Shown piece by piece: positions 1-6,090 of a stretch of DNA of 6,340 bases. The stretch comes from Bacteroidota bacterium (GTDB taxonomy: Bacteria > Bacteroidota > Bacteroidia > 2-12-FULL-35-15), in assembly GCA_023251855.1 (NCBI GenBank), contig JAHEYA010000109.1, forward strand, positions 1 to 6,340, written 5' to 3'. The position numbers were made by a program, and so were the translations under genes. A model generated the notes under the pieces. That model was not told the origin of the DNA. It saw only the letters and a list, made by a program, of their open reading frames with translations, and searched no databases. Positions within the stretch are counted from its first letter, which is position 1. Every line of letters begins with the position of its first letter.

Positions 1-539
1 GAGCGATTGTACATCCAATAAATATAGCCCAATACAAACATGTTTTTTGAGCGGTCCATTTCCTTTGTACCCAAACCCGAATCGGCTAAAGCAGCCCGTG
101 TGATTTTTGTTATATCTATTTGATGAACTTCATACTTTCCAAGAGAGCCATCCAGCAAAGGATTTACACCAACTGCGAACTTTGCTAATTTTAAATTTTT
201 AGTATCAAACCCTTCTGCGTTCGCAATAATAATCCCTCCGGGTTTAAGTTGATTCAGATTGGCTTTTAAAGCTGCTGCATTCATTACCACCAATACATCA
301 CAAGCATCACCTGCAGTAAAAATTTCAATACTTCCAAAATGTAGCTGAAAGCCGGAAACGCCTGCTGTGGTTCCTTGTGGTGCACGTATCTCGGCAGGAA
401 AATTTGGGAATGTACTTATATCATTGCCATACAATGCAGATGTAGCAGTAAACTGTGAACCTATAAGTTGTATACCATCACCGGAATCACCCGCAAATAG
501 TATTACTACATCTTTTTTTATTTCTGTAATCGCACTCAT
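1..539 (-). CDS. korA: 2-oxoacid:acceptor (2-oxoglutarate:ferredoxin-type) oxidoreductase subunit alpha, 5' part
   Basis: The reading frame opens at the ATG complementary to 537-539 and runs off the left edge, giving 179 residues of a protein that in Bacteroidota is usually about 600 residues. The visible part is the gamma-type domain that is fused to the N-terminus of the alpha subunit. It shows GDSGDGIQLIG at residues 17-27 and FPNFPAEIRAPQGTTAGVSG at 44-63, followed by a Rossmann-like stretch with LVVMNAAALKANL. Family knowledge: these cytosolic enzymes oxidatively decarboxylate a 2-oxoacid, typically 2-oxoglutarate, to the acyl-CoA. They use thiamine diphosphate on a partner beta subunit and pass electrons to ferredoxin. 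The beta-subunit gene would be expected downstream, outside the window. No clear Shine-Dalgarno precedes the start; the leader just upstream is A/T-rich. Substrate specificity (2-oxoglutarate versus pyruvate or branched-chain oxoacids) cannot be fixed from this fragment, so the symbol is tentative. Confidence 0.88.
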   Translation of the reverse strand, partial: MSAITEIKKDVVILFAGDSGDGIQLIGSQFTATSALYGNDISTFPNFPAEIRAPQGTTAGVSGFQLHFGSIEIFTAGDACDVLVVMNAAALKANLNQLKPGGIIIANAEGFDTKNLKLAKFAVGVNPLLDGSLGKYEVHQIDITKITRAALADSGLGTKEMDRSKNMFVLGYIYWMYNR

Positions 540-601
540 TTTATTTTGTAACCTAGAACCTTAAAATTAAATTAAAAAAGGTTTTTATGATTGTATAAAA
601 G

Positions 602-619
602 TCAATTCCTTCAATTCCT
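602..619. repeat. two tandem copies of a 9-mer
   Basis: TCAATTCCT occurs twice head to tail in the gap between the korA-like gene and the fadL-like gene. If the leftward promoter at 688-718 is real, the repeat is in the korA leader RNA and reads AGGAATTGA twice. It could be a chance duplication or a regulator half-site pair; nothing else supports a function. Confidence 0.35.
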
Positions 620-687
620 AAAACTGATTCTTTCCTATATTTTACTATATATACACTGTGTTTTGAAATTTCTTTTTTTTAGGCAAA

Positions 688-718
688 CAAAGATAATGAT
701 ATTTGTTGTTCGTCCAAT
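688..718 (-). promoter_or_regulatory. candidate Bacteroidota-type promoter for the korA-like gene
   Basis: On the minus strand TATCTTTG (complement of 688-695) matches the -7 consensus TAnnTTTG exactly. ATTG (complement of 715-718) lies 19 bp upstream, in the place expected for the -33 TTTG box. The predicted start of transcription near 681 would leave a leader of roughly 140 nt before the ATG at 539. The motif match is seen directly; promoter activity is inferred. Confidence 0.5.
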
Positions 719-723
719 TAAAC

Positions 724-754
724 TTTGATTTGTGTATTTAATTAAGTTATTTTG
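724..754 (+). promoter_or_regulatory. candidate Bacteroidota-type promoter for the fadL-like gene
   Basis: TTTG at 724-727 is followed after 19 bp by TTATTTTG at 747-754, one mismatch from TAnnTTTG. Transcription would begin near 761 and give a leader of about 47 nt before the TTG start at 808. Its -33 box is only 5 bp from the -33 box of the leftward promoter, so the two promoters are arranged back to back. Confidence 0.5.
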
Positions 755-807
755 CACGAATAATATTCCGGTGAAGAACAAATAGTCACTATTCATAAAA
801 AAACACA

Positions 808-2043
808 TTGAAAAAAAATATAGCACTACTTATTATTTTTATTTCCGGTTCAACTATTTTATTTGCCGGAGGCTTTCAGGTTAATCTGCAGGGTCAGAAA
901 CAAGCAGGAATGGGGCATACCGGTACTGGCTTAGTGCTGGATAATGCAACCGTTTTTTTTAACCCCGGGGGAGTAGCATTTTTAGATTCCATGCGTGGTA
1001 TTTCATTTGGTGCAAGTTTCATTTTTCCTAAAACTATTTATTTAGAGCCTTATCCCGGTTCTTACACAACAACTATCCAACCTCATATTGGTACACCCAT
1101 TTCATTGTATGCCGTTTTTAAATTTAAAAAGATGGATAAATTAAGTGCAAGTTTGGGCATTTATAACCCTTTTGGAAGCCGTTTGCAGTGGCCTGATGAT
1201 TGGAAAGGTCAGTTCTTGATTCGTGAAATCGATTTAAAAACATTTTTTATTCAACCTACTTTATCCTATAAATTAAATGAAAAGCTGGGTATTGGTATTG
1301 GCTTTGTTTATGCAACCGGCGATTTTACTTTAAGCAAAGGTTTCCCCAAACAAGATAGTGTTGGCAATTATGGAGAAGCCAAACTAATCGGAAAAGCTAG
1401 TGGATACGGCTTTAATGCAGGTGTTTATTTTAAAGCAACCGAAAAATTTTCTATCGGTATTGATTATCGTTCTCAGGTAACTGCTAAGGTTAAGGGTGGA
1501 AGCGCCAATTTTACAACTCCTGCAGCATTGGCCGAATATTTTCCAAGTACCACATTTACTACTCAATTAAAATTACCTCAGGTAGTTGCATTGGGCTTTG
1601 GTTATGCGTTAAACAGTAAAATCAAATTGGCAGTAGATATAAATTATATCGGATGGAAATCATATGATTCATTAATTATTGATTTCGCTCAAAATACCGA
1701 TAAACTTGCTGATCTTCACTCTGCCCGGATGTATAAAAATGTGTTTATTTTCAGGGTTGGTGAGCAATATAAGGTGAATGATAAGTGGACAGTGCGGATG
1801 GGAGCGTACTATGATATGACACCCGTTCAAGCTGGTTATTTAACACCAGAAACACCTGATGTAAATAAAATCGGAATCACTTCCGGAGCTTCATATAGGA
1901 TCACTAAAAAAATTCATCTCGATGTTTCATTTCTATACATCGAAGGGATGAAACGTACTGATACCAACATTGAAACACAATTTGGAGGTACTTATAAAAG
2001 CAGAGCTTTTGTTCCAGGATTTAGTTTTGAATATTGTTTTTAG
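808..2043 (+). CDS. FadL/OMPP1/TodX-family outer-membrane transport protein, TTG start
   Basis: This 411-residue protein is an outer-membrane beta-barrel of the FadL family, which lets hydrophobic molecules such as long-chain fatty acids or aromatic compounds cross the outer membrane. A signal peptide covers about residues 1-20: MKKN, then a hydrophobic run, then LFA before GG. The mature N-terminus has the family's hatch signature, GFQVNLQGQKQAGMGHTG from residue 22, with NPGG at 52-55 where NPAG is usual. Alternating hydrophobic strands fill the rest, and the chain ends in an aromatic residue (FEYCF), as barrel proteins do for membrane insertion. The start is TTG at 808. The frame has a TAA at 796-798, and the first ATG (codon 35, at 910) would remove the signal peptide and hatch. 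No Shine-Dalgarno is seen. The gene is convergent with mutS, with 38 bp between them. Family assignment is firm; the ligand is unknown. Confidence 0.92.
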   Translation: MKKNIALLIIFISGSTILFAGGFQVNLQGQKQAGMGHTGTGLVLDNATVFFNPGGVAFLDSMRGISFGASFIFPKTIYLEPYPGSYTTTIQPHIGTPISLYAVFKFKKMDKLSASLGIYNPFGSRLQWPDDWKGQFLIREIDLKTFFIQPTLSYKLNEKLGIGIGFVYATGDFTLSKGFPKQDSVGNYGEAKLIGKASGYGFNAGVYFKATEKFSIGIDYRSQVTAKVKGGSANFTTPAALAEYFPSTTFTTQLKLPQVVALGFGYALNSKIKLAVDINYIGWKSYDSLIIDFAQNTDKLADLHSARMYKNVFIFRVGEQYKVNDKWTVRMGAYYDMTPVQAGYLTPETPDVNKIGITSGASYRITKKIHLDVSFLYIEGMKRTDTNIETQFGGTYKSRAFVPGFSFEYCF

Positions 2044-2081
2044 GATTATTTAATTAGCAGAAATAAATTTTCTCACCACAC

Positions 2082-4817
2082 TCACGCCCCAATCATCTTC
2101 TTTATTTCATTGAGTTTCATCAATGCTTCAATCGGAGTTAATGTATTAATATCCGTCTTTTTAATTTCATCTTTTATATTTTCTAACACCGGATCATTTA
2201 ATTGAAAAAAACTTAATTGCATATTTTCCGTTTCTTGCCCATTGTTTATAGCGTTTACAAAACCCTCTTTATTTTTGTTTTTTTTCTCCGAACTCCGAAC
2301 TCCGAACTCCGAACTCCCCACTCCTGATTCTTTCCCTTCTCGCTCTCCTTCCAATTGTGCAAGTATTTGATTCGCTCTATCCAGCACCTTTTTCGGCATA
2401 CCCGCCATTTTCGCAACATGAATACCAAAACTATGTTCACTTCCTCCTTGCACCAACTTGCGAGTAAACAATACCTTATTATCTATTTCTTTTACAGAAA
2501 CACTATAGTTTTTAATACGATGCAACGTATTTGTCATTTCATTTAACTCGTGATAATGTGTAGCAAATAATGTTTTCGCTTTTGCAGAAGTATTTTCATG
2601 AATATATTCTGCAATCGCCCATGCAATGGAAATTCCATCATAGGTACTTGTTCCACGGCCTATCTCATCCAATAATATTAAACTGCGGTTCGATAAATTA
2701 TTTAAAATACTCGCTGTTTCATTCATCTCTACCATAAATGTGGATTCACCGGATGAGATATTATCGGATGCGCCAACACGTGTAAATATTTTATCTATCA
2801 AACCTAAATTCGCATGTTTTGCAGGAACAAAACTTCCAATTTGAGCCATCAGCACAATTAATGCAGTTTGTCTCAAAAGTGCTGATTTACCTGACATATT
2901 AGGCCCCGTGATAATAATAATTTGTTGTTTTTCATTATCCAGATAAACATCATTGGCAATATATTCTTCGCCAATTGGCAACTGTTTTTCAATCACCGGA
3001 TGACGGCCATCTTTGATGTCTAAAATATCGTTTTCAAAAAGGTGAGGACGAACGTAATTATTTTTTTTGGCGATCGTAGCAAATGATAAGAGACAGTCCA
3101 GTCTGGCTATTAATGAAGCGTTCAGCTGTACCACCGAAATATAATCCATCAAACCGATTACTAAATCTGTAAACAATCGTATTTCTAATGCTTGAATTTT
3201 TTCTTCTGCTCCTAATATTTTTTCTTCGTACTCTTTTAGCTCCGGTGTTATGTAGCGTTCAGCATTGGTAAGGGTTTGCTTTCGCATCCAATCACTTGGT
3301 ACTTTATCTTTATGCGTATTGGTTACTTCCAGATAATACCCAAATACATTGTTAAATGCTACTTTAAGTGATGAAATTCCTGTGCGTTCACTTTCGCGTT
3401 GTTGTATCTGTAGCAAATAATCTTTTCCTGAATAAGAAATTTTACGCAGGTCATCTAATTCAACATTCACACCCTGAGCAATCACATTTCCTTTAGCAAC
3501 AAGGTATGGCGGCTCAGGCATAATTTCTTTTTCTATGCGATCTATTACCATTTTGCATGGATTTAGTTGTTCCGCAATTTTTTGTAATGACGCGTGTTTT
3601 GAATTTTCGCAAATGGTTTTTATCGGCTCAATAGCTGTTAACGCACGTTTCAGTTGTACTACTTCTTTTGGTGAGATACGTGCTGTTGCTACTTTCGAAA
3701 TGATTCGCTCTAAATCACCTATCAATTCTATCTGTTTGATAATTTCGGTATTGACCTCAGCACTTGATAAAAAATATTCTACTACATCTAAACGTTCTTC
3801 TATCGGTGTTTTGTCTTTCAATGGTAATGCCAGCCAGCGTTTCATCATACGTGATCCCATCGGAGAAACTGTTTGATCTATTACATCGATCAACGTTTTT
3901 GCATTATCATTTTGCGAACCAAACAATTCTAAATTGCGTATCGTGAAACGATCCAGCCACACATACTTTTCTTCTTCAATTCGTGAAATAGTTGTAATGT
4001 GTTTTACTCGGTCATGTGCTGTATCTGCAAGGTAATGCAAGGCTGCACCTGCAGCAATAATGCCTTGTTCAAGACTTTCTATTCCAAATCCTTTTAGTGA
4101 TTTGGTGCCAAAATGTTTTAATAACAGATTGTTCCCAAACTCTGAACTGAAAGCCCAGTCATCTAATCCATAGCTGTAAAATTTCGCACCAAATGTTTCA
4201 GTAAATAATTTTTTCTTATTCTTCTGAAATAATATTTCGCTCGGACGGAAACTCTGCACCAACTTATCAATGTATTCAAGACTTCCCTGAGCTACAAAAA
4301 ATTCACCCGTTGATACATCTAAAAAAGATACTCCTCCATCTTTCGCCTTTGATGCCTGAAGGGTGGATGTTGCATTGGGAGAGTTTAGATAAACGCTGGC
4401 CAAAAAATTATTTATTTTATTATCAAGTACTTTATCATTGTATGAAACACCAGGAGTTACTAACTCGGTAACACCGCGTTTTACAATTGTTTTGGTTAAT
4501 TTAGGATCTTCCAGTTGGTCGCAAATTGCAACTCGTTGTCCTGCCCGGACTAATTTATGAAGGTACGTATCCAACGAATGATACGGAAAACCGGCTAATT
4601 CAATATAGGAGGCATACCCATTGGCACGCTTGGTAAGTACAATACCCAGTATATTAGCTGCTTTAACAGCGTCACTCCCGAATGTTTCATAAAAATCACC
4701 AACTCGAAACAACAATAATGCATCAGGATATTTTGCCTTAATGGTATTGTATTGTTTCATCAAAGGTGTTTCCACCTCTGCTGTCGCACTTTTTATCATA
4801 CTTCTGTTCTTTGCCAT
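2082..4817 (-). CDS. mutS: DNA mismatch repair protein MutS
   Basis: MutS binds mispaired or looped-out bases in DNA and, through ATP, recruits MutL to start repair. I chose the ATG at 4817 (MAKNRSMIK..., 911 residues) because Bacteroidota MutS proteins commonly begin MAK and reach ETPLMKQYN soon after. The frame stays open to an ATG at 4850 and a TTG at 4853, which would add up to 12 unlike residues. From the 4817 start, the mismatch-reading motif DFYE is at 41-44 (Phe42, Glu44). Walker A GPNMSGKS is at 638-645, then the signature SSGESTFMVEMNETAS, then Walker B LLDEIGRG with Asp717-Glu718, then THYHELNEM. The ATPase is therefore intact. The C-terminal tail has QLSFF at 867-871, a good match to the beta-clamp-binding motif, followed by the LTPIEALMKL segment of the dimer/tetramer domain. 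Between the ATPase and this tail, residues 831-844 (SGVGSSEFGVRSSE) come from a 7-bp DNA repeat. No clear promoter was found. Confidence 0.97.
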   Translation of the reverse strand: MAKNRSMIKSATAEVETPLMKQYNTIKAKYPDALLLFRVGDFYETFGSDAVKAANILGIVLTKRANGYASYIELAGFPYHSLDTYLHKLVRAGQRVAICDQLEDPKLTKTIVKRGVTELVTPGVSYNDKVLDNKINNFLASVYLNSPNATSTLQASKAKDGGVSFLDVSTGEFFVAQGSLEYIDKLVQSFRPSEILFQKNKKKLFTETFGAKFYSYGLDDWAFSSEFGNNLLLKHFGTKSLKGFGIESLEQGIIAAGAALHYLADTAHDRVKHITTISRIEEEKYVWLDRFTIRNLELFGSQNDNAKTLIDVIDQTVSPMGSRMMKRWLALPLKDKTPIEERLDVVEYFLSSAEVNTEIIKQIELIGDLERIISKVATARISPKEVVQLKRALTAIEPIKTICENSKHASLQKIAEQLNPCKMVIDRIEKEIMPEPPYLVAKGNVIAQGVNVELDDLRKISYSGKDYLLQIQQRESERTGISSLKVAFNNVFGYYLEVTNTHKDKVPSDWMRKQTLTNAERYITPELKEYEEKILGAEEKIQALEIRLFTDLVIGLMDYISVVQLNASLIARLDCLLSFATIAKKNNYVRPHLFENDILDIKDGRHPVIEKQLPIGEEYIANDVYLDNEKQQIIIITGPNMSGKSALLRQTALIVLMAQIGSFVPAKHANLGLIDKIFTRVGASDNISSGESTFMVEMNETASILNNLSNRSLILLDEIGRGTSTYDGISIAWAIAEYIHENTSAKAKTLFATHYHELNEMTNTLHRIKNYSVSVKEIDNKVLFTRKLVQGGSEHSFGIHVAKMAGMPKKVLDRANQILAQLEGEREGKESGVGSSEFGVRSSEKKNKNKEGFVNAINNGQETENMQLSFFQLNDPVLENIKDEIKKTDINTLTPIEALMKLNEIKKMIGA
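2278..2327. repeat. heptanucleotide tandem repeat (CTCCGAA)n plus T8 tract inside mutS
   Basis: On the plus strand CTCCGAA occurs four times perfectly (2286-2313), with a further CTCC to 2317. Two decayed units follow, CTCCCCA and CTCCTGA, to 2327. A run of eight T lies directly next to it at 2278-2285. The six units fill exactly 14 mutS codons. On the coding strand the unit is equivalent to GAGTTCG, and since 7 is not a multiple of 3 the peptide repeats only every seven residues (SEFGVRS). Both the unit length and the homopolymer are classic substrates for replication slippage. The insert falls in a linker that varies among MutS proteins, so the present copy number leaves both flanking domains in frame. 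Confidence 0.93.
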
Positions 4818-5019
4818 CAATGGTAAAAATACAAAACCTATTTGTACCATCAATATAAAGTTTTAAAACTTTTTCGGTAATAGTTTGATAGCTTTACTTT
4901 TCAAAACAACATTAACAAAAAAACAAACTATTGCTTTGCTTTCTCATTTTTTGTTCATTAAGTGTTAGGTGTTACATTTTTATAATAAGTAATGTGTATG
5001 AAATAATGTCCTACTGTTT

Positions 5020-5127
5020 TATTATTCCATCGAAGTACGAATTTTTTACGAACCTACGAACTACGAACACCTTTGTAGTTTCGTAATTCGTAAATTTGTA
5101 TTTTTTTCGTACTTCGATGGGATAATA
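5020..5127. repeat. 108-bp palindromic element made of TACGAA-type units (MITE-like or long hairpin)
   Basis: The outer arms, 5020-5041 and 5106-5127, are 22-bp inverted repeats with one mismatch (a G-U pair if transcribed) and share the perfect core CCATCGAAGTACGAA. Inside, the left half contains TTACGAA (5046-5052) and two tandem CTACGAA units (5054-5067). The right half holds their complements, TTTCGTA (5079-5085) and ATTCGTA (5086-5092). TTTACGAA at 5045-5052 can pair with 5087-5094, and further pairs reach a small loop near 5068-5071, so almost the whole element folds on itself. No clear target-site duplication was seen and it encodes no protein. The CTACGAA unit differs by one base from the CTCCGAA unit in mutS. 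Confidence 0.85.
5091..5098 (+). promoter_or_regulatory. possible -7 promoter box for the RNA methyltransferase gene
   Basis: TAAATTTG matches TAnnTTTG exactly and lies 69 bp before the ATG at 5168. The nearest TTTG upstream (5072-5075) is only 15 bp away, shorter than the usual 19 or so, which weakens the call. If real, the promoter lies inside the palindromic element, and transcription would start within its right arm. Confidence 0.3.
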
Positions 5128-5167
5128 TTAGGAAGTTATTCCAACCCTGTTCCAAACTACAAAATAA

Positions 5168-5695
5168 ATGCGAAAATTATTAAACGAAGAATTAAACAGA
5201 AAGTCTGTTGAGGAATTCATACAAGCTGCTAAAACACCTATTGTTATTGTATTAGACAATGTTAGAAGTTTAAACAATATAGGTTCTGTTTTTAGAACTG
5301 CTGATGCTTTTTTAGTGGAAGCTATTTATTTATGTGGTATTACGGGAACTCCGCCAAATAAAGATATTCAAAAAACTGCATTAGGTTCAACAGATAGTGT
5401 TAGCTGGAAATATTTTAATTCTGCTCTTTCTGCTATTAATGAATTAAAACAAAATGGGTATGATGTATATGCAATTGAACAGGTACAATCTGCAATTATG
5501 TTGAATGATTTTAAGCCTAATAAAGGACACAGATTAGCTATTGTTTTTGGAAATGAAGCTAAAGGTGTTCAGCAGGAAGTAATTGATGCCAGTACTAACG
5601 TTATTGAGATACCTCAGGTTGGTACCAAACATTCTCTAAATATTGCAGTAAGCGTAGGAGTAGTGCTTTGGGACTTGTTTCAAAAAATAAGATAA
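5168..5695 (+). CDS. SpoU/TrmH-family RNA 2'-O-methyltransferase
   Basis: This 175-residue protein matches the catalytic SPOUT (trefoil-knot) domain of the TrmH/SpoU family, which transfers a methyl group from S-adenosylmethionine to a ribose 2'-hydroxyl of tRNA or rRNA. Motif 1 is LDNVRSLNNIGSVFRTADAF at 29-48, with Asn37 and the catalytic-type Arg43. Motif 2 is IVFGNEAKGV at 125-134. Motif 3 is IEIPQVGTKHSLNIAVSVG at 146-164, with the conserved Ser156 and Asn158 that form the knot and cofactor site. The length suits a minimal single-domain member. There is no N-terminal L30e-like RNA-binding domain of the RlmB type, and only a short helical lead of about 22 residues precedes the domain. The start ATG at 5168 follows an A-rich stretch without a clear Shine-Dalgarno. 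The RNA target cannot be told from sequence (TrmL-, TrmH- or rRNA-type), so no symbol is given. Confidence 0.93.
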   Translation: MRKLLNEELNRKSVEEFIQAAKTPIVIVLDNVRSLNNIGSVFRTADAFLVEAIYLCGITGTPPNKDIQKTALGSTDSVSWKYFNSALSAINELKQNGYDVYAIEQVQSAIMLNDFKPNKGHRLAIVFGNEAKGVQQEVIDASTNVIEIPQVGTKHSLNIAVSVGVVLWDLFQKIR

Positions 5696-5701
5696 CTTTT
5701 G

Positions 5702-5717
5702 CTTGACATCGTAGGAG
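5702..5717 (+). repeat. degenerate fragment of the hairpin repeat
   Basis: CTTGACATCGTAGGAG differs at two positions from CTTGACTCCGTAGGAG in the second 116-bp repeat. It sits directly after the methyltransferase stop codon, and the two changes disrupt the left arm of the palindrome. It may be a decayed remnant of a further repeat copy. Confidence 0.4.
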
Positions 5718-5830
5718 AATTTTTTCGAACGATAAGAGAATTTTAGTTTGACTCCGTAGGAGTCAGATATTTGTAGAAATTGTATGTCCATGGATATATG
5801 CGACCCCTACGGGGTCGAACATTTATGAAT
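5715..5830 (+). repeat. intergenic direct repeat, copy 1 (two-hairpin unit)
   Basis: This 116-bp stretch aligns without gaps to 5892-6007, with 12 differences by my count (about 90% identity). It carries the palindrome GACTCCGTAGGAGTC at 5750-5764 (6-bp stem, GTA loop) and CGACCCCTACGGGGTCG at 5801-5817 (7-bp stem, TAC loop). The second is an inverted version of the first: read on the other strand it contains GACCCCGTAGGGGTC, with paired T-to-C and A-to-G changes that keep the stem. The unit therefore resembles a bipartite REP-like element. It encodes no convincing protein. Confidence 0.88.
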
Positions 5831-5891
5831 ATGGTATTAGGGTTAGTAGGAATGTGTTTTTTGTTCGTCTGCGTTTTTTTTGTCTCCTCAA

Positions 5892-6007
5892 GGGAATTGT
5901 TTCGAACGATAAGATAATTTTTACTTGACTCCGTAGGAGTCAAATATTTGTAGAAATTGTATGACCAAATATATAAGCGACCCCTACGGGGTCGAACATT
6001 TATGAAT
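5892..6007 (+). repeat. intergenic direct repeat, copy 2 (two-hairpin unit)
   Basis: This is the second copy of the 116-bp unit, starting 177 bp after copy 1. Both hairpins are conserved exactly. The differences cluster in the AT-rich stretch before the first hairpin and in the segment before the second. That pattern, with stems kept and linkers drifting, suggests the hairpins are the part under constraint or the part needed for spread. Confidence 0.88.
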
Positions 6008-6035
6008 GCGCTAAATTGAAGTTGATGCGTGGCTA

Positions 6036-6075
6036 AAACAGAAACGTCCCGCAAGATTGCGAGACGTTTCTGTTT
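6036..6075. terminator. strong stem-loop terminator, probably bidirectional
   Basis: AAACAGAAACGTC (6036-6048) pairs perfectly with GACGTTTCTGTTT (6063-6075). After one C/A mismatch, CGC (6050-6052) pairs with GCG (6059-6061) around a 6-nt loop, AAGATT. On the minus strand the stem begins 15 bp past the stop codon of the TPR-type gene and ends in TTTT, fitting an intrinsic terminator for that gene. On the plus strand the stem ends in TTT followed by ATAAAAAAT, so it could also stop transcripts coming from the methyltransferase side. Confidence 0.8.
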
Positions 6076-6090
6076 ATAAAAAATTAATTA

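Larger units (their letters stand above)
4818..5167. other. divergent intergenic region between mutS and the RNA methyltransferase gene
   Basis: This gap holds the transcription starts of two divergent genes. Its mutS-proximal half (4818-5019) is AT-rich and contains no convincing gene. An imperfect promoter-like TAGGTTTTG on the minus strand (complement of 4832-4840) lies too close to the 4817 start, and lacks a -33 box, to be persuasive. The other half is taken up by the palindromic element at 5020-5127. Confidence 0.6.
5696..6090. other. gene-free convergent intergenic region with repeats and a terminator
   Basis: About 395 bp separate the stop codons of the RNA methyltransferase gene and the leftward TPR-type gene. 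Nearly all of it is explained by two 116-bp direct repeats, a 61-bp unique spacer between them (5831-5891, with T-rich runs) and a stem-loop terminator. The only sizeable open frame crosses both repeats on the minus strand and looks spurious. Confidence 0.75.

Noticed and set aside
367..564. A 65-codon open frame on the plus strand opposite the korA-like gene, and similar frames opposite fadL and mutS (1384-1566, 2355-2546, 3535-3876, 3764-3946).
   Set aside because: All lie antisense to strongly supported genes and show no protein-family signal; they are shadows.
635..826. A 63-codon open frame on the minus strand in the korA/fadL gap.
   Set aside because: It covers both promoter candidates and the start of fadL, has low-complexity AT-driven composition, and resembles no family I know.
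2044..2081. A possible terminator between the convergent fadL-like gene and mutS.
   Set aside because: The 38-bp gap has no stem-loop with a T-run that I can see.
2255..2440. A 61-codon open frame on the minus strand overlapping the mutS repeat.
   Set aside because: It is the neighbouring reading frame of mutS. It matters only as the frame that would be entered after loss of one heptamer unit, not as a gene.
5020..5127. The inverted repeats with evenly sized TACGAA units as a possible CRISPR array.
   Set aside because: Units are 6-7 bp, adjacent, and inverted in the second half. There are no spacers and no cas genes.
5743..6054. A 103-codon open frame on the minus strand across the two intergenic repeats, with a peptide repeated twice (NVRPRRGR, then YNFYKYLTPTES).
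   Set aside because: The two peptide copies simply translate the two DNA repeats, which are 177 bp (59 codons) apart and so stay in frame. Stems are conserved at the DNA level, there is no start-site signal, and the frame has no recognisable domain. A spurious frame is far more likely than a gene.
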